Origin: Epiperipatus broadwayi
Taxonomy: Eukaryota > Onychophora > Udeonychophora > Euonychophora > Peripatidae
Length of the DNA: 64,000 nt
Direction: 5' to 3'
NCBI GenBank assembly: GCA_028023455.1
Contig: JAQFVV010000056.1
Location: forward strand, 3,348,001-3,412,000
Below the pieces are notes generated by a model that saw only the letters and a program-made list of their open reading frames with translations, had not been told where the DNA came from and ran no database searches. Position numbers and translations under genes: made by a program. This document shows positions 47,890 to 59,958 of this stretch, piece after piece. Numbering within the stretch: position 1 is the first letter of the stretch; the number at the start of each line of letters is the position of its first letter.

Positions 47890-49250
47890 GCAATTTTAGT
47901 TTATACAAAATGAATTCTAAAATTAGATCTAATGAATTATTAATCACTCAAAAGAATCCAAAACCTCATTCATATAAAAAAAAAAATCTATTTTTACAAT
48001 CAGAACATCTTCAAGTTTGTTTCTTTTTTAGACATTTGTTGATATATAATTTTTCCTAAAAATAATACATTTTCTATTTTACTAATGTAATTATAGGCTT
48101 GTATATAAGCAACTTTTGTACATTTCTGAATTTTTTTTAAAAATCTAAACCCAATTTTGACCCCATAGTTTTAAAATAATAATATTTGTACAGTACAATA
48201 TACAACTAATTATTATTTTTAAAATATTACTTATTTATACAATCTTATTTCCTAAATAAATTCACAATATATATATATTTTGTAGAATTAAAATTTTTTT
48301 TAGGTTACTTCTTTTTATCCAATGTTGTTATAATATTTGTTGTCTTCTTTTAGTTTATTTTTAATAAAAGGTTATTTTTCTCTTTTAATTTACTAAATCC
48401 CTTTATAATATTGAAAATGACTGTATCCAGTTTTCAATTACTAATGACTGATTTTATCGTTAAAGTATTTATCTATACGTAAATATCTACAGTCCCAATA
48501 ATTATGTAATATCTGAATTTAATTATTATTTATATATTTTAAAATTCTATTCACGTTTCAGTGCATTTTTCACTTTAGCTCAATCATATTGCAACCATCC
48601 ATTAGTCCAAACGCCATATTTTTAAAAATATTTTTCCCAAATGAAAGTTGTAATAGTTTCAGATTCTTGTGCATGTGGCATATTATTATTATTATCATCA
48701 TCAATATTATTGTAATTGTTATTGCTGTTCCTGCTTGGTTTCTGTATAAATAATGTTTTATTGCTTTTGAATTGCAAGAAATTGTTCTTATTTCATCAGC
48801 CATTACTACAGGCAGGTACAACACACTTTTAAAACTGGCGGGAGATTAAATAGTTCCAGATTTTGATGATCAATGCATACTAAAAATACATGATCATTGT
48901 AGCTTCTTGAATAACTAGGGCATGCCATTGTGATCAGCTCAATTTCTTGAACACCACTAATAAAGTCTCTTAAATGTTAGAGATGAGACAAATGTTGATT
49001 CTTCTAATTTAATTTTTTCCTTTGCTAATTCTTTTTTTTAAAACTTTTTTTATAAGCTCTCATTGATATCTTATGATGTCTGTCACTCAATTTATACTCA
49101 TATCCACAATAGTATTCAACAATTGAGATATCTTTACTATTATCTTTTTCTATTCAACAATTGAGGTATCTTTACTATTATCTTTTTCTAATTAGTTTCA
49201 ACTAATTACATTTTTTTTTTTTTATAATACATAAGAATATTTTTTTATCT
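47890..49250. other. A+T-rich interval
   Basis: A minus-strand frame at 48570-48824 starts well (MADEIRTISCNSKAIKH after an ATGG context) but runs into an Ile/Met microsatellite. It is not enough to call a gene. Confidence 0.4.
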
Positions 49251-49282
49251 TGACGTATTTGATCCACCGGTTTCCCTTCCGG

Positions 49283-49324
49283 TAGGCATCGACGATCTTT
49301 GTATGACAACGTTGTCATGGCAAC
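49283..49324. promoter_or_regulatory. RFX-type X-box with nearby ETS-like site
   Basis: GTTGTCATGGCAAC at 49311-49324 matches the RFX X-box consensus GTTGCCATGGCAAC at 13 of 14 positions. A little upstream, CCTTCCGGTAGG (about 49275-49286) contains the ETS-type CCGGAAG on the minus strand. The local sequence is richer in CpG than its surroundings. Such pairs occur in promoters of ciliary and housekeeping genes; here they could also be part of a transposon end. Confidence 0.35.
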
Positions 49325-49473
49325 GAAGTGACTGGCGTGATTAATCCATCAGAGAGTCAATTTTTTTTTTTTTAACCGCGAGATTTAAAATTCGGAGAGA
49401 GATTTGGGAAATTTTTTGATTTTTCTGTCTATTGTGATTTTGCTATCCACTTGATCACAGTGATTTTTTTCAG

Positions 49474-49574
49474 CACGTCAGCACCTGGACTCATATTTGA
49501 GCGAGTTTATGTGGAGGCAGTCGTACAAAGCTGCAATTTTAGAACATATATCCCAATTCAGTCCTCCACAGTGA
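49474..49574 (+). pseudogene. Fragment resembling ISXO2/Merlin-type transposase C-terminus
   Basis: After TTTTTTTCAG (acceptor-like, ending 49473) a frame reads RQHLDSYLSEFMWRQ and stops with TGA at 49572-49574. A YLxEFxWR-type motif near the C-terminus is characteristic of DDE transposases of the IS1595/ISXO2 type, related to animal Merlin elements. Upstream there is no matching catalytic core, so it is either a terminal exon or a remnant. A strong donor GTAAGT follows at 49584. Confidence 0.4.
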
Positions 49575-49583
49575 ACGCTATTT

Positions 49584-50694
49584 GTAAGTAATTTTAATTT
49601 TTTTTATAATAATTATAATTTTAGAATTAATTATATTATTGAATATAGACAATAAGTCAATAAGTAATCCAAATGCATGTAAAAGTAACGTCACCATTAA
49701 TGCCATATTCGCATTAAATCTTTATTTTAAATGTACAAACAATTTTTGTTAATATTTCTTCAATTAATTTGTAAATAATTTTCAATAATTTTTTTAATAA
49801 AATTACCAATATACAGTCCGTTTTTAAAATTACCAAATGATTGTAGAAACTACGGCCTCTTACACCACATTTTATACAAGATGGCGATTAATGGTAGATT
49901 CGCGTTAACTTTTTTTTTTTAAAATTTACAAAAAAAATTTTTTTTTTATTTCTTCAATTATCAAACTTCCACTTAATTACATTTAATTTGTAAATAATTT
50001 TTGGGTTAATATTTCTACAAATATCAAATTATTTTTCGTAAATTCATTGGCTATACAGTACGCTTTTAAAATTAGCCAATGTATGTAAAAGTAGGGCATG
50101 TGATCGCGATTAATGGCACATTTTTATGTGATCGCCATTAACGGCACATTTTCAATAATTTTTTGTTTTTATATTTTGTATTGACCTTATTTTGTATTTC
50201 ACGCATGTAAATGTTCACTAATTTGTTGGGTTTTTTTTTGTATTTTTGGGTTAATATTTCTACAAATATCAAATTATTTTTCGTAAATTCATTGGCTATA
50301 CAGTACGGTTTTAAAATTAGCCAATGTGATCGCCATTAACGGCACATTTTCAATAATTTTTTGTTTTTATATTTTGTATTGACCTTATTTTGTATTTCAT
50401 GCATGTAAATTTTCACTAATTTGTTGTTTTTTTTTCTACAAATATCAAATTATTTTTCGTAAATTCATTGGCTATATTTTGTATTTTATATCTTGTACTA
50501 CAAGCTTCGCTTGTCAAAAACATCAAGGGCCCCCCCCAACAACTACAGCGCTACGCGCTGTTATAATTGGCCACATTTTTAAGATTTTTGAATAGTTTTC
50601 ATGCATGTACATTTTAAATAATTTTGTGTTACTATATTTTGTATTCACAGTATTAAATTTTCACTAATTTTTTTTTTTTTGTATTTTTTTTCAG
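49584..50694 (+). other. Candidate intron (GTAAGT ... polypyrimidine-CAG)
   Basis: GTAAGT at 49584 and a very strong acceptor at 50694 (T-rich run, then TTTTTTTTCAG|GACC) define a possible 1.1-kb intron. Downstream, AACATGCTGGTG gives an ATG 11 bases into the putative exon. The interval itself is filled with short tandem repeats. Confidence 0.3.
50006..50480. repeat. Local tandem repeats of about 185-242 bp
   Basis: TTCTACAAATATCAAATTAT with CGTAAATTCATTGGCTATA occurs at about 50016, 50258 and 50435. ATTAACGGCACATTTTCAAT occurs at about 50136 and 50335. The units are nested and unequal. Short G+C hairpins (AAGCTTCGCTT and AGCGCTACGCGCT) follow at 50500-50562. Confidence 0.65.
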
Positions 50695-50769
50695 GACCAA
50701 GAAACATGCTGGTGTTCAGTCGGTGTGTATCACGTGACATTCCTTTTGTTTTTTATCACATGGTCAACC

Positions 50770-50941
50770 GATGACGTATTACCCTGAAGGCATACCGATT
50801 TAATGTTGCGCTTTTTAACGTGACGTGTTCACGTGATATGCGGACACATCTTATCGAGTAGATGTGTCTGCAGATCACTTGGAGACGTTATCTTAAAAAT
50901 CGCAACATTAGACCGGTATGCCTTCAGGGTAATACGTCATC
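50770..50941. repeat. 172-bp foldback (MITE-like) element
   Basis: GATGACGTATTACCCTGAAG then GCATACCG at the left is inverted exactly at the right end (50914-50941), and the similarity runs inward through TAATGTTGCG and TTTTTAA. The centre is also self-complementary (ACACATCTTATCGAGTAGATG). No target duplication is evident. The outer TGACGTATT also occurs at 49251-49259, so the two could be ends of one larger element. Confidence 0.75.
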
Positions 50942-50999
50942 AGGCAAATTATCCGTAACTACCAAACACAAAAGTACTTTTTCAGTTCTATCTTTCCCA

Positions 51000-52980
51000 A
51001 TTACATTCATTTTTAATAACATTTTCCAAATTTAAATTCTTTTTTATATACGCAGATATACCAGATAATAAATAAATTCTTTTTACATTATTATAATTAA
51101 ATAGATAATCTATTTTTGAACAGCAAAGTATATAATTTAGATTAATTAATTTCTTTTGTTTCTTTATATATATATACTTCATCACTCAAAAAATAGGAAA
51201 GAGATAAGATTACAGCATTACAACAACAACACCCACAACAAAAAATGAATTCTGATTTGGATATTGTTTATAATACTAATCTTTTTTAAAAAATGTAACT
51301 TTCGATGGCATATATAAATTCTCCATTCAATTTTCGTTAACATTATTTATATGTTTTTGTCTTTCCCCTAAAATCAGTTTCATAAACCTTTTAAATGCAC
51401 TGGGATTATCAAATGAAATTAATTTCACCACTTCTTCCTTTCTCTTCTTCTTTCACATATTAACATTATAGTGTAGCCAAGAAGCTTGTATGATCAGACT
51501 ATTTTAAACAGAGACTCGACCTCTACAGTACAATCATAAATGTCTTGAATTTGGCTACTGAAGTTAACAATTACACATTCATACAATTTATGGATAAATT
51601 AAATGTTTTCATAAAAGCATATTATGGATATGATACTGTTTATCTACATTATGTTATATCAAATGGTTTATGTATCCATGCATAGATATTAAAACCGAAA
51701 CCACATTATATATATATAATCAGACATTTTTTTTTGGTTTTGTAAATTCCTGTATTGTGAACTGCACATAGCTTTTTAGTTTAACTTCTTTATAAAAATG
51801 TGTTATGAATATTAAACACCACTATATGTTTTTTTCTTTTATCTTGACTGACATAATAATACAATAATCTAACATGAAAATCTGATAACCTATTTGATAT
51901 ATATTTCATCTATTACTAAAAATAAACTTTTAACATAGAATTGTAAATTTTTGGAATTTCAGACAATTTAAGAATTATATTTCTTTATAAAAATATATTA
52001 TGAATATAAACTCCAATGTAATAGTGATATGATATTAGAAGTGTCACACTTTTATTTCTAGTTACATAAAACAAGCAAAATTGTAGTTGAAAAAAAAAAT
52101 TATTTTCTGGTTTTTAGTGCACTACTGATTAAATTATATAAAAACAATTTTTATGAAACATTTATATATCTGGATATGTATTATCTTTTACCTTTTTCAT
52201 ACTTGAATAACAACTGACTCAATATTGCCATATTAACAGTATTTGAAATGTGCATGTTAAAAATGATTTACAAGACTTTTGTGTTAATAAAAACAGCATA
52301 TTTTAGTTCATCAATTAACACAAATTAAAATTTCATCTTACATTTGTTTTTCTTTTTCTTTTAGTCAACTGTAAATATTTGTTAGTGAATTAATCATGAA
52401 ATTCTCATATTTTTTAAAAAACATACATATTGAAGCGGAAAATATATTACACATATTTTTGCTTCACTGTCTGGTGATTTAAAACTTTGAATCAGAGGTT
52501 TAAACTCATCTATATATGTGTTGAATCACTAGAGAGTGAAAAGGACGCACATACAAGTTTTAAAACCCTCCGTTATTATTTTGTTATGGTTATAAATTAA
52601 GCATTATTAGTATAAAAGAATATTTAATAATTTTAAGTTTGAAATACTTAAATTTCCATGCCCATTTAATAGTTATGTATCTGTGTGCGATATTATTTGA
52701 AATATGTTTTCCGTAATTAAATATGTATATTTATTTTATAGTTATGTATATTTTAGTTAGTTCATGTATTTTATTTTCTGACGCAATACTAAAGAAAGTT
52801 CTAGAGAGTAATTAAAATAACTTGGAAACGTAAATTTATAAATAAAAGAATATTCTAAGATTTGTTTTAAAAAAAGTAATTATTAAGTTAAAATCCCTTA
52901 GCAAACTTAAATGTTAATGGAAATTATATCTTTTGAATCTATTTCCATTTTAGAAATAGAGTAAAACAATACTCTCTGGA
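51000..52980. other. A+T-rich interval, no supported feature
   Basis: Nothing beyond microsatellites and chance frames. Confidence 0.5.
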
Positions 52981-53063
52981 ACTTGTTGTGTCATCATTAA
53001 AATTAGACAATAGGTGTATTTCAGCCACGTAATGGACATCCGGGCCATATCAACCGGAAACAG

Positions 53064-53097
53064 AGAACATTCTAGAAGGTTTTTACGAGTATAAATA
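53064..53097 (+). promoter_or_regulatory. Heat-shock element plus TATA box
   Basis: GAACATTCTAGAAGG (53064-53078) is three alternating nGAAn/nTTCn units, the consensus binding site of heat-shock factor. TATAAATA follows at 53090-53097, spaced as in heat-shock promoters, so transcription would start near 53120 on the plus strand. Whether it drives a host gene or an LTR-type element is unknown. Confidence 0.5.
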
Positions 53098-53310
53098 GAG
53101 CCGAAATTTTAGGCTAACTGTCTTGATTCGCCATCTTTATAGCTTTGCAGAATGGACCCATGTCCGTTTAATTTTTGAAATATGACTCCAGAGTAGAGGG
53201 GCTAAATTTGCTTCCCCGTCCTTCTCCAAAATCGTTTCCACTCTGCTATGTTAACCTGCCATCTCAACTTATGGACTGCTTAATTTAAAAGCTATCATAA
53301 TTACCTCAAG

Positions 53311-53478
53311 ATGCCAACCATTATTTGTCAGAACTTTGCCTTGTTTAACCATGTTCTCTTCATTTATAATTCTACACATTCAAATCCAGACGTACGTGAA
53401 GACATCAAGATTTGGAAGGTAAATTACAAGCTTGCCGCTAATATGAACTCTTTAAAACTTTCATTCTCAAAAATCTAA
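53311..53478 (+). CDS. Small open frame downstream of the HSE/TATA module
   Basis: This 55-codon frame begins MPTIICQNFALFNH about 190 bp after the expected start site. A possible donor AAG|GTAAAT lies at 53419, which would make the first 36 codons exonic. No similarity recognised; it may be a leader exon or chance. Confidence 0.2.
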   Translation: MPTIICQNFALFNHVLFIYNSTHSNPDVREDIKIWKVNYKLAANMNSLKLSFSKI

Positions 53479-54311
53479 CTTATTTGTAAAATTCCCTTTT
53501 TATCAAAATAATGTAATATTAATTGTAGACGTTCTAGAAGGTAGTGATTTTCTCTCTGTTCTAAAAGATAATGCACGAATCTAAAATTTTATCTATGTAT
53601 TTCTCTGTGGGTTTCACATTTTCTTGTTTCTAATATTTTAAATGCGGCACACTTTTATTTTATTTTATAAATTTTATGTTGTTTAATTTGATATGCTAAC
53701 AGTTCAATCCAGCGAACCGATACTAAATTTTGTTAATAACTATCCTTGAAATTATGGGATATCTTATCTTAAATGTAAGCTTTCTTACGTAATTAAAGGT
53801 TCGCTTGATTGAAAATATTTTGAATTACCCTATTTGCTTAGTGGCAATTTATTCACTGCTACATTTATATGTTTCATTACGGTCATATTTTATGCTATTG
53901 ATTTTATTTTCAAATTATAGTATAAAGTAAATTTATTGACCTACCTTTATTATGTGTTTTCTTATATGTTTAATCATTTGATTATCATGCCATTTTGACC
54001 TGATAGTCTTTTATAAAAATAATTGCTGGTTGGCATATTAATATTTATTTAATGAAGGGAACAATAATCCCTCCTTTTTATATGTGACACTCTAACGAAT
54101 CTTAAAGGTCATTTACATACCCTTCGAGAGGGATTAATTTATGTCATTTCATTACGCTAGATCCTATTAAATTATAAGGGCTTTAATTCATATATCAGTG
54201 TGATTAAGAACCTGATTTAGTTATTTAGCGTTGTTGTACTTACATAACTTTATGAAATTTCTTTCTTTTGCTTTATCAAACGTAAAACCCGGATAAACGG
54301 GATTCTTTCTC

Positions 54312-54368
54312 ATGGCGTATTGGGGTTTGGATGCACCAACTCTTGGATATCGTCAAGGTGGCCGGTAA
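54312..54368 (+). CDS. Candidate first coding exon
   Basis: An ATG in good context (CTCATGGCG) opens MAYWGLDAPTLGYRQGG. GTAAGC at 54365 is a good donor that would remove the TAA at 54366. The local base composition is less A+T-rich than usual here. It could be spliced to transcripts from the 53.1-kb promoter. No family recognised. Confidence 0.22.
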   Translation: MAYWGLDAPTLGYRQGGR

Positions 54369-54699
54369 GCTCTGCATAGGATAATACTGGAAAACAGGCT
54401 ATGGAATTCTTACACGTTACCACCTCTTCTTTCAAATGCTGACCTGTCCCATGTACCAGGCACATTTTACATTTTCATATTATTGATGAAGCATTCGTCC
54501 TAAAATGGATTCCACCATTTCTAACGTTATTACTTCAGTCAGCACCGCGATTCTCATTAATATTTTTATATTTGCCCATTCTAAATCTGTAAGACGTATT
54601 GCCATGATTTCTGAATCTATCTCATGTTTTCGTTTCTATTAAAAGTTAGTTAATGTCATTTTAAAGCTTGTTTAAGCTACCCGCCCTCTCATTACGAAA

Positions 54700-57600
54700 G
54701 TGTGAGTGCGCCAACGAGTAATGTTAAGTAAATCTTTTCTAATAAGTAAAAAGAGAATCAAATGAATCTAGATAACTATGCTGTTTAAACATATTAAACT
54801 CCAATTATTGTTGAAATAAATGATTCGGATTAATAAATATTTTCGTATGTAGTTCAAATGAACTTTAATAAAGTGATGTATATCATATTCCATCTATCTA
54901 TTTAAGGTCAATGAGTTTTCATAAAAATAATCATAGCATTCGCATTATATAATATGGTAAAAAGTATCTCTCCTGTTAGCATATTAAGCCGCATCTATTG
55001 AATATCTACCTTGTTTGAAGTATAATTTACAATTGCAGATTTGTGCATCATTTAATTTGTAACTTATATTCTTTTATTATGTAACTCCTTTAACGTGGAA
55101 ATCAGCCTTAACAAAGTGAAATCCATAATTATATTAGTGTTGACTCTATATATAAATAGGTTCACAATTTTGTTAAATTCAAATATGTTTATTCATTATT
55201 TTATTAATACTAATAAATTATTAACTATATAATTATTATTAAACCTGCTTTGCCTCATTATTTATGCATACCCATCATTAATTAGATTGCATTACATATA
55301 GCCGATTTTCATTGACCTAGGCCAATCCCTAGCTTTATTAATAAACACTGTAAAGGGTATAATTCTAATACTTTTGCTATTTTACTATGTTTGGGAGTTG
55401 GAGTTCGAAGCCTAGTAGTAATATGATTCCCTGTAAATCTCTTGTTTCTCTGCTGTTGCTTCGGGACGGGTATGAATAAAATTTCCTGTTATCATCAGAA
55501 ATGTTGTTCGTAATGTTATAGATCTGGAAAATAGGCAAGAGGGCAGAATTCATGATTGTTCCTGACTTATGTATCTTGCACATGATTGGATTCGAGGTAT
55601 TTTTGCCTAGATGCTAGCTCTTGTTAGACAAACATACAATTCTGACTGGTACAATATATATACTCCCATTTATTACACATCATTGAAATTTTACTGAAAC
55701 AATATGAATAGTAATTTGAAATTTAGTCCCCAACACTATTAGATTGAACAAACAGCTGGAAAACACTGCAATAGTGCATTGTCATTGATACCTAACACAT
55801 GTATAAAATTTAAAGAAAATCCATTTGATGAAAGTATATTAAAAATTGCTCACAAAATTTTAGCCAAATAAACACAATTTCTAAGTTTAATAAAATCATT
55901 TAAAAATAAAGTGTTAAAAAAATCTGGCTTTTATATAAGAATGTAGAACAGATGATAAATTTTACTTCCACAAGAAATAAAAATACCATTAAAAGTTTAT
56001 TTTATTCTAATAAAACAGGTTAAAGATGATATATTAATAAAGCAAGATCCAAATTCTAGATTACAGACTTCTGGAAATATCTGTAAATGAATATCATAAT
56101 GTACCATAAATATTAAGATTTAGGACAACCCATGATTATTTAGTACAATTATTATTACTTCAAAATTTCAAAACTGATATCAAAAAATAATCAGAAGTAA
56201 CTTTCCACACGTTTATTCACAAGAAACATAATTACAATAATCTTTCAATAGTTTAGAAGAGCAGTTATTCTATCTTGGAATTTATTTGAAAATTCTTTCA
56301 TAATAAAAATTTGGCTCTTGATTTGTCAATTATTTGTCAGCATTTCAAAAATAAGTTTCTTTCTTTGTAAAAGTGCTAAAGTTTGATAAAAAAAACTAAG
56401 AATCAATAATCTCTGCGTTCATTAGTCAAATATTCTAGTATCCACTGAGCATTGTATTTATGAATCTAAGCTCTTTGTGAATAGTATTGCTCCAAATAAA
56501 TGTTCAATTTTGAAGTAATGTTCATCATATTCTTTTCTTCAGTCTTTATTATTAAAATTCTTGATTTGCTAATTGTCATTATTAATGTCAATTCTTACAT
56601 GAGAATTTTCTGCATGAATCTTAACCTTGTTAAACATCTATTCCCTATCACCATATATTTGTGTCAAATGCTTACAAATTTTAATGGGAAAAATACAATA
56701 CCATATTCCAAAATGATCCAACATTTTAAATAGGACTAATCATGTCCAATTTTTTCTATTTTATTACTTTTCCTTTCTTTGTAAAATAGTGCTCAAAACA
56801 AAAGCCTAATCACCAATATGATGTCAAAAAAAAAAAAAAAAACAACAACAACAAAAAAACAAGAAATACTTCTTTTAAAGCATTATAACTAAAATTATGT
56901 GGTATTGAATATCTCTATACCAAAATAGAATATATATTTTTCTAGAATAAGTTCAACTTTTGTAAAAACTGGGGATCTTAATTCAGAAATGAAATAATGA
57001 TTGGAAGTGATGTAACTGAATATAAATTGAATTCGTAATAACTAAGGGATTAAAAAAAATATGAGTTCTGAATTTAAAATAACAATACTGTGGACATAAT
57101 TGTAAACTTTAAAGACTTTCATGTCCTGTGTGATTTAGCACAGTGATAAATTGATAGATTCAAGAATTGAAAGTTCCCAAGCTTAATTATCACTTCTGGT
57201 GCATGATGTCTAGATCAACTAGCTATTCATTCATTCCTTTTATTTATGAACTTTATGGTAACTAGCCATTCAATTATTGTTTTATTTAAGAATTTTATGG
57301 ATAAGATCTGGGCATGAATAATTGATAGACGAATGGAATTAATAAATGAAAACTACCAATCAAGCATCACTTTTAGAAACAACATTAAGTTAGCAATAGA
57401 CTTGAAATGAATGATGATGACTTTGTAACTTAATTTATAAACTTAATTCTCCTAGTCATAATTAGTTAAAGTAGTAATTTGCTTATGTTTTAAAAAACAG
57501 GAATCTAAAACAAGCAATTTACAGATTTAAAAAAAAAAAAAAAAAAATCTAAAGTTTTATTTCAGAGAGTTCTCAATTTAAACTAATTAGAAATTTTCTC

Positions 57601-59940
57601 ACATGTCTAAAGCATGTCACTTTTAACAGTGATTGCTCCAGCAACACTGACAAAAAGGACAGATTGATCAGGGGGAAAAAAAATTCATCAGGTGAATCTT
57701 GACATTGAAATAGCAATTGAAATACAGTCAATGGAGGTTTTAATTAACAGTTTGTAATTAGAATAAAAATCCTTCTTGTATACTAATATACCAATTTACA
57801 TAGTGGACTTAAAATTAACAAGTGGAACTAAGGTACAAATTCTACTGAGAAAACTAAACAATAATTTGTTATTTTCATTAAATAAATAATAAATACCATT
57901 TTATGTTATTATAACTAACAAATTCACGTGCACACTCACACACAAATATGTATATAAGATGCCTTATTATTAATAACTATTTCATTGTTCTTAAATCATA
58001 TTAAATCACACACACACACAAATATGCGTCTATGTAAGTTGTCTCCCTGTAACCATCAATTATTTAAAAATTATTAATAAGACTATTCAAATTTTTGACC
58101 TCATTATTATTATGGTCTGCATGACTTTGGGCAGTAATACAGTTGAGAGGAAAAGATCCACAGATTGTAGCTGAACACTAACACTTTTGGTGCTCAAACA
58201 TCATATAACATAATAAATGGCAAAATATTCTATTATTTTTATATTATATATAATAATATTATTGTTTTCTGCCAAGTGGACATCAATTTCTGGTAATCTT
58301 ATAGAAAAGCATTACTATCCATAATTTTCAATATAATTTACAGAAATTTGTAATGAAGCTTGAAATGATGTTCACAGTCGCACTCAACAGTTACTAACAT
58401 CATATTATATTATTACTGTTTAATACATAATGATAAAACATCAAGATTCTAAACAAAACAAAAAAAAAGTTAGGTAAATAAAAATCAGATAATAAGTAAA
58501 AGAAAAACGCTCTTTATGAAGATTGTTAGATAGAAAACAAAACTCAATACAGATTTCAGTGTAAGATGAAAAATAAAATCAATAAAGAGGTTCTAATTAT
58601 CTTATTGTCTTGCTAGCTCATGAGAGTTCTTAAACTCACCATTCCATCTCATATTAGAACGTTTTTAAGGGTACTTATTTTTTTATATTCTGTTAAAAAT
58701 TGCCCTAAATCTATTGATTATTTTTTTCTTTATATATTTAATCTATTTCTAGTCTATTTCTTTAATTTTTACAATAACATATTTCAATTCAAATTCCATT
58801 TTTCATACTATAAGTTAAGATACATTTATTAAAAGCTTTCCCTTAACCATTTTTTTGATCCAGGCTGTCAAGTTTCGTTTGTGATTTCTAGAAATCAAAT
58901 TTGCGTTTTTTTCCCCCCTGGCAAAAATTTGCGAAACTTTTTTTTTATGGCTTTAAAATTTGTGTATATTTATTTTCTAATATTTTAAATACAAATAAAT
59001 TCAAATGATGACAGGAAAAATTAAATAGATGGTCCATCAAAACTCCTCAAGCTCCGCTGGTAATGGGTAACTGTTATATTTTGTGTTCTTAAACTTTGCA
59101 CGATTACTTTAAGAAAATATCACGATCGTCGAGAAAATATTACGATGGTCTAAAAACATGATTTTTTTGTAAAATTTATGATTATATTTGTATTATAATT
59201 ATGTAATAATTATTAAAAATCAAAAATAAATGTGATTACATATTTTTTTTGACAGAAATGTTTTATTTTTAAATATAAAAAAATATTTTCTTCTGAATAT
59301 TGTTACTATAGAGATTAGTCACAGAAAACACAGCAGTCTAGAAATGAGGTCACTCAGCAAATTGTTTTAATATTTAGCGATATCATAAAAGTTACAAAAA
59401 AATTTCAAACTTTTAAAGCAAAAATTGATAAGATTTAGTAGTTATTAAAAATAATTTGTTCAGATTTTTAAAACAAGCATCAAACAAAAACGATTTTGTT
59501 CAGTTTACAAAATGAATCGGCTTTACCTAAAATTTGATGACATGACAGCATTTTGTTTTGACTAAAATCTAATTTTTAAAATAATTCTGAAAATCAAATG
59601 TGATTTTTTAAAATTTTTTTAATTTCTAGACAAAAATATCTATCGAATGAGGTCAAATTTATTATATTCTAATAAATAACAATGGTTTAATATCAAAATG
59701 AAAGTTTAAAGCTTAAATCTAGCGAGAACAAAAAAATATATCAGCATGTTAGCGGAAAAAGAAGACCATTAATATTGAATCAAAGTCCATTTCACTTTTC
59801 CTTTGATAGTTAATATGTATAAATAGTAGAAATGAATAATTGAAATTGTAGTAATTGCAGATAAGAAAATTATTATATTTATTAACTTATATTGATAAGA
59901 TTATAATAATGTTTGTAATTTTTTTTTTTTAAATAAACAA
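54700..59940. other. A+T-rich interval, no supported feature
   Basis: CA microsatellites (57935 and 58005), A-runs (56827 and 57530) and chance frames only. Confidence 0.5.
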
Positions 59941-59958
59941 TCAATTGACAAAAAAAAA

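Noticed and set aside
56500-56733. 77-codon hydrophobic frame
   Set aside because: It has Ile/Phe/Asn/Leu composition expected by chance in A+T-rich DNA, with no motif or splice signals.
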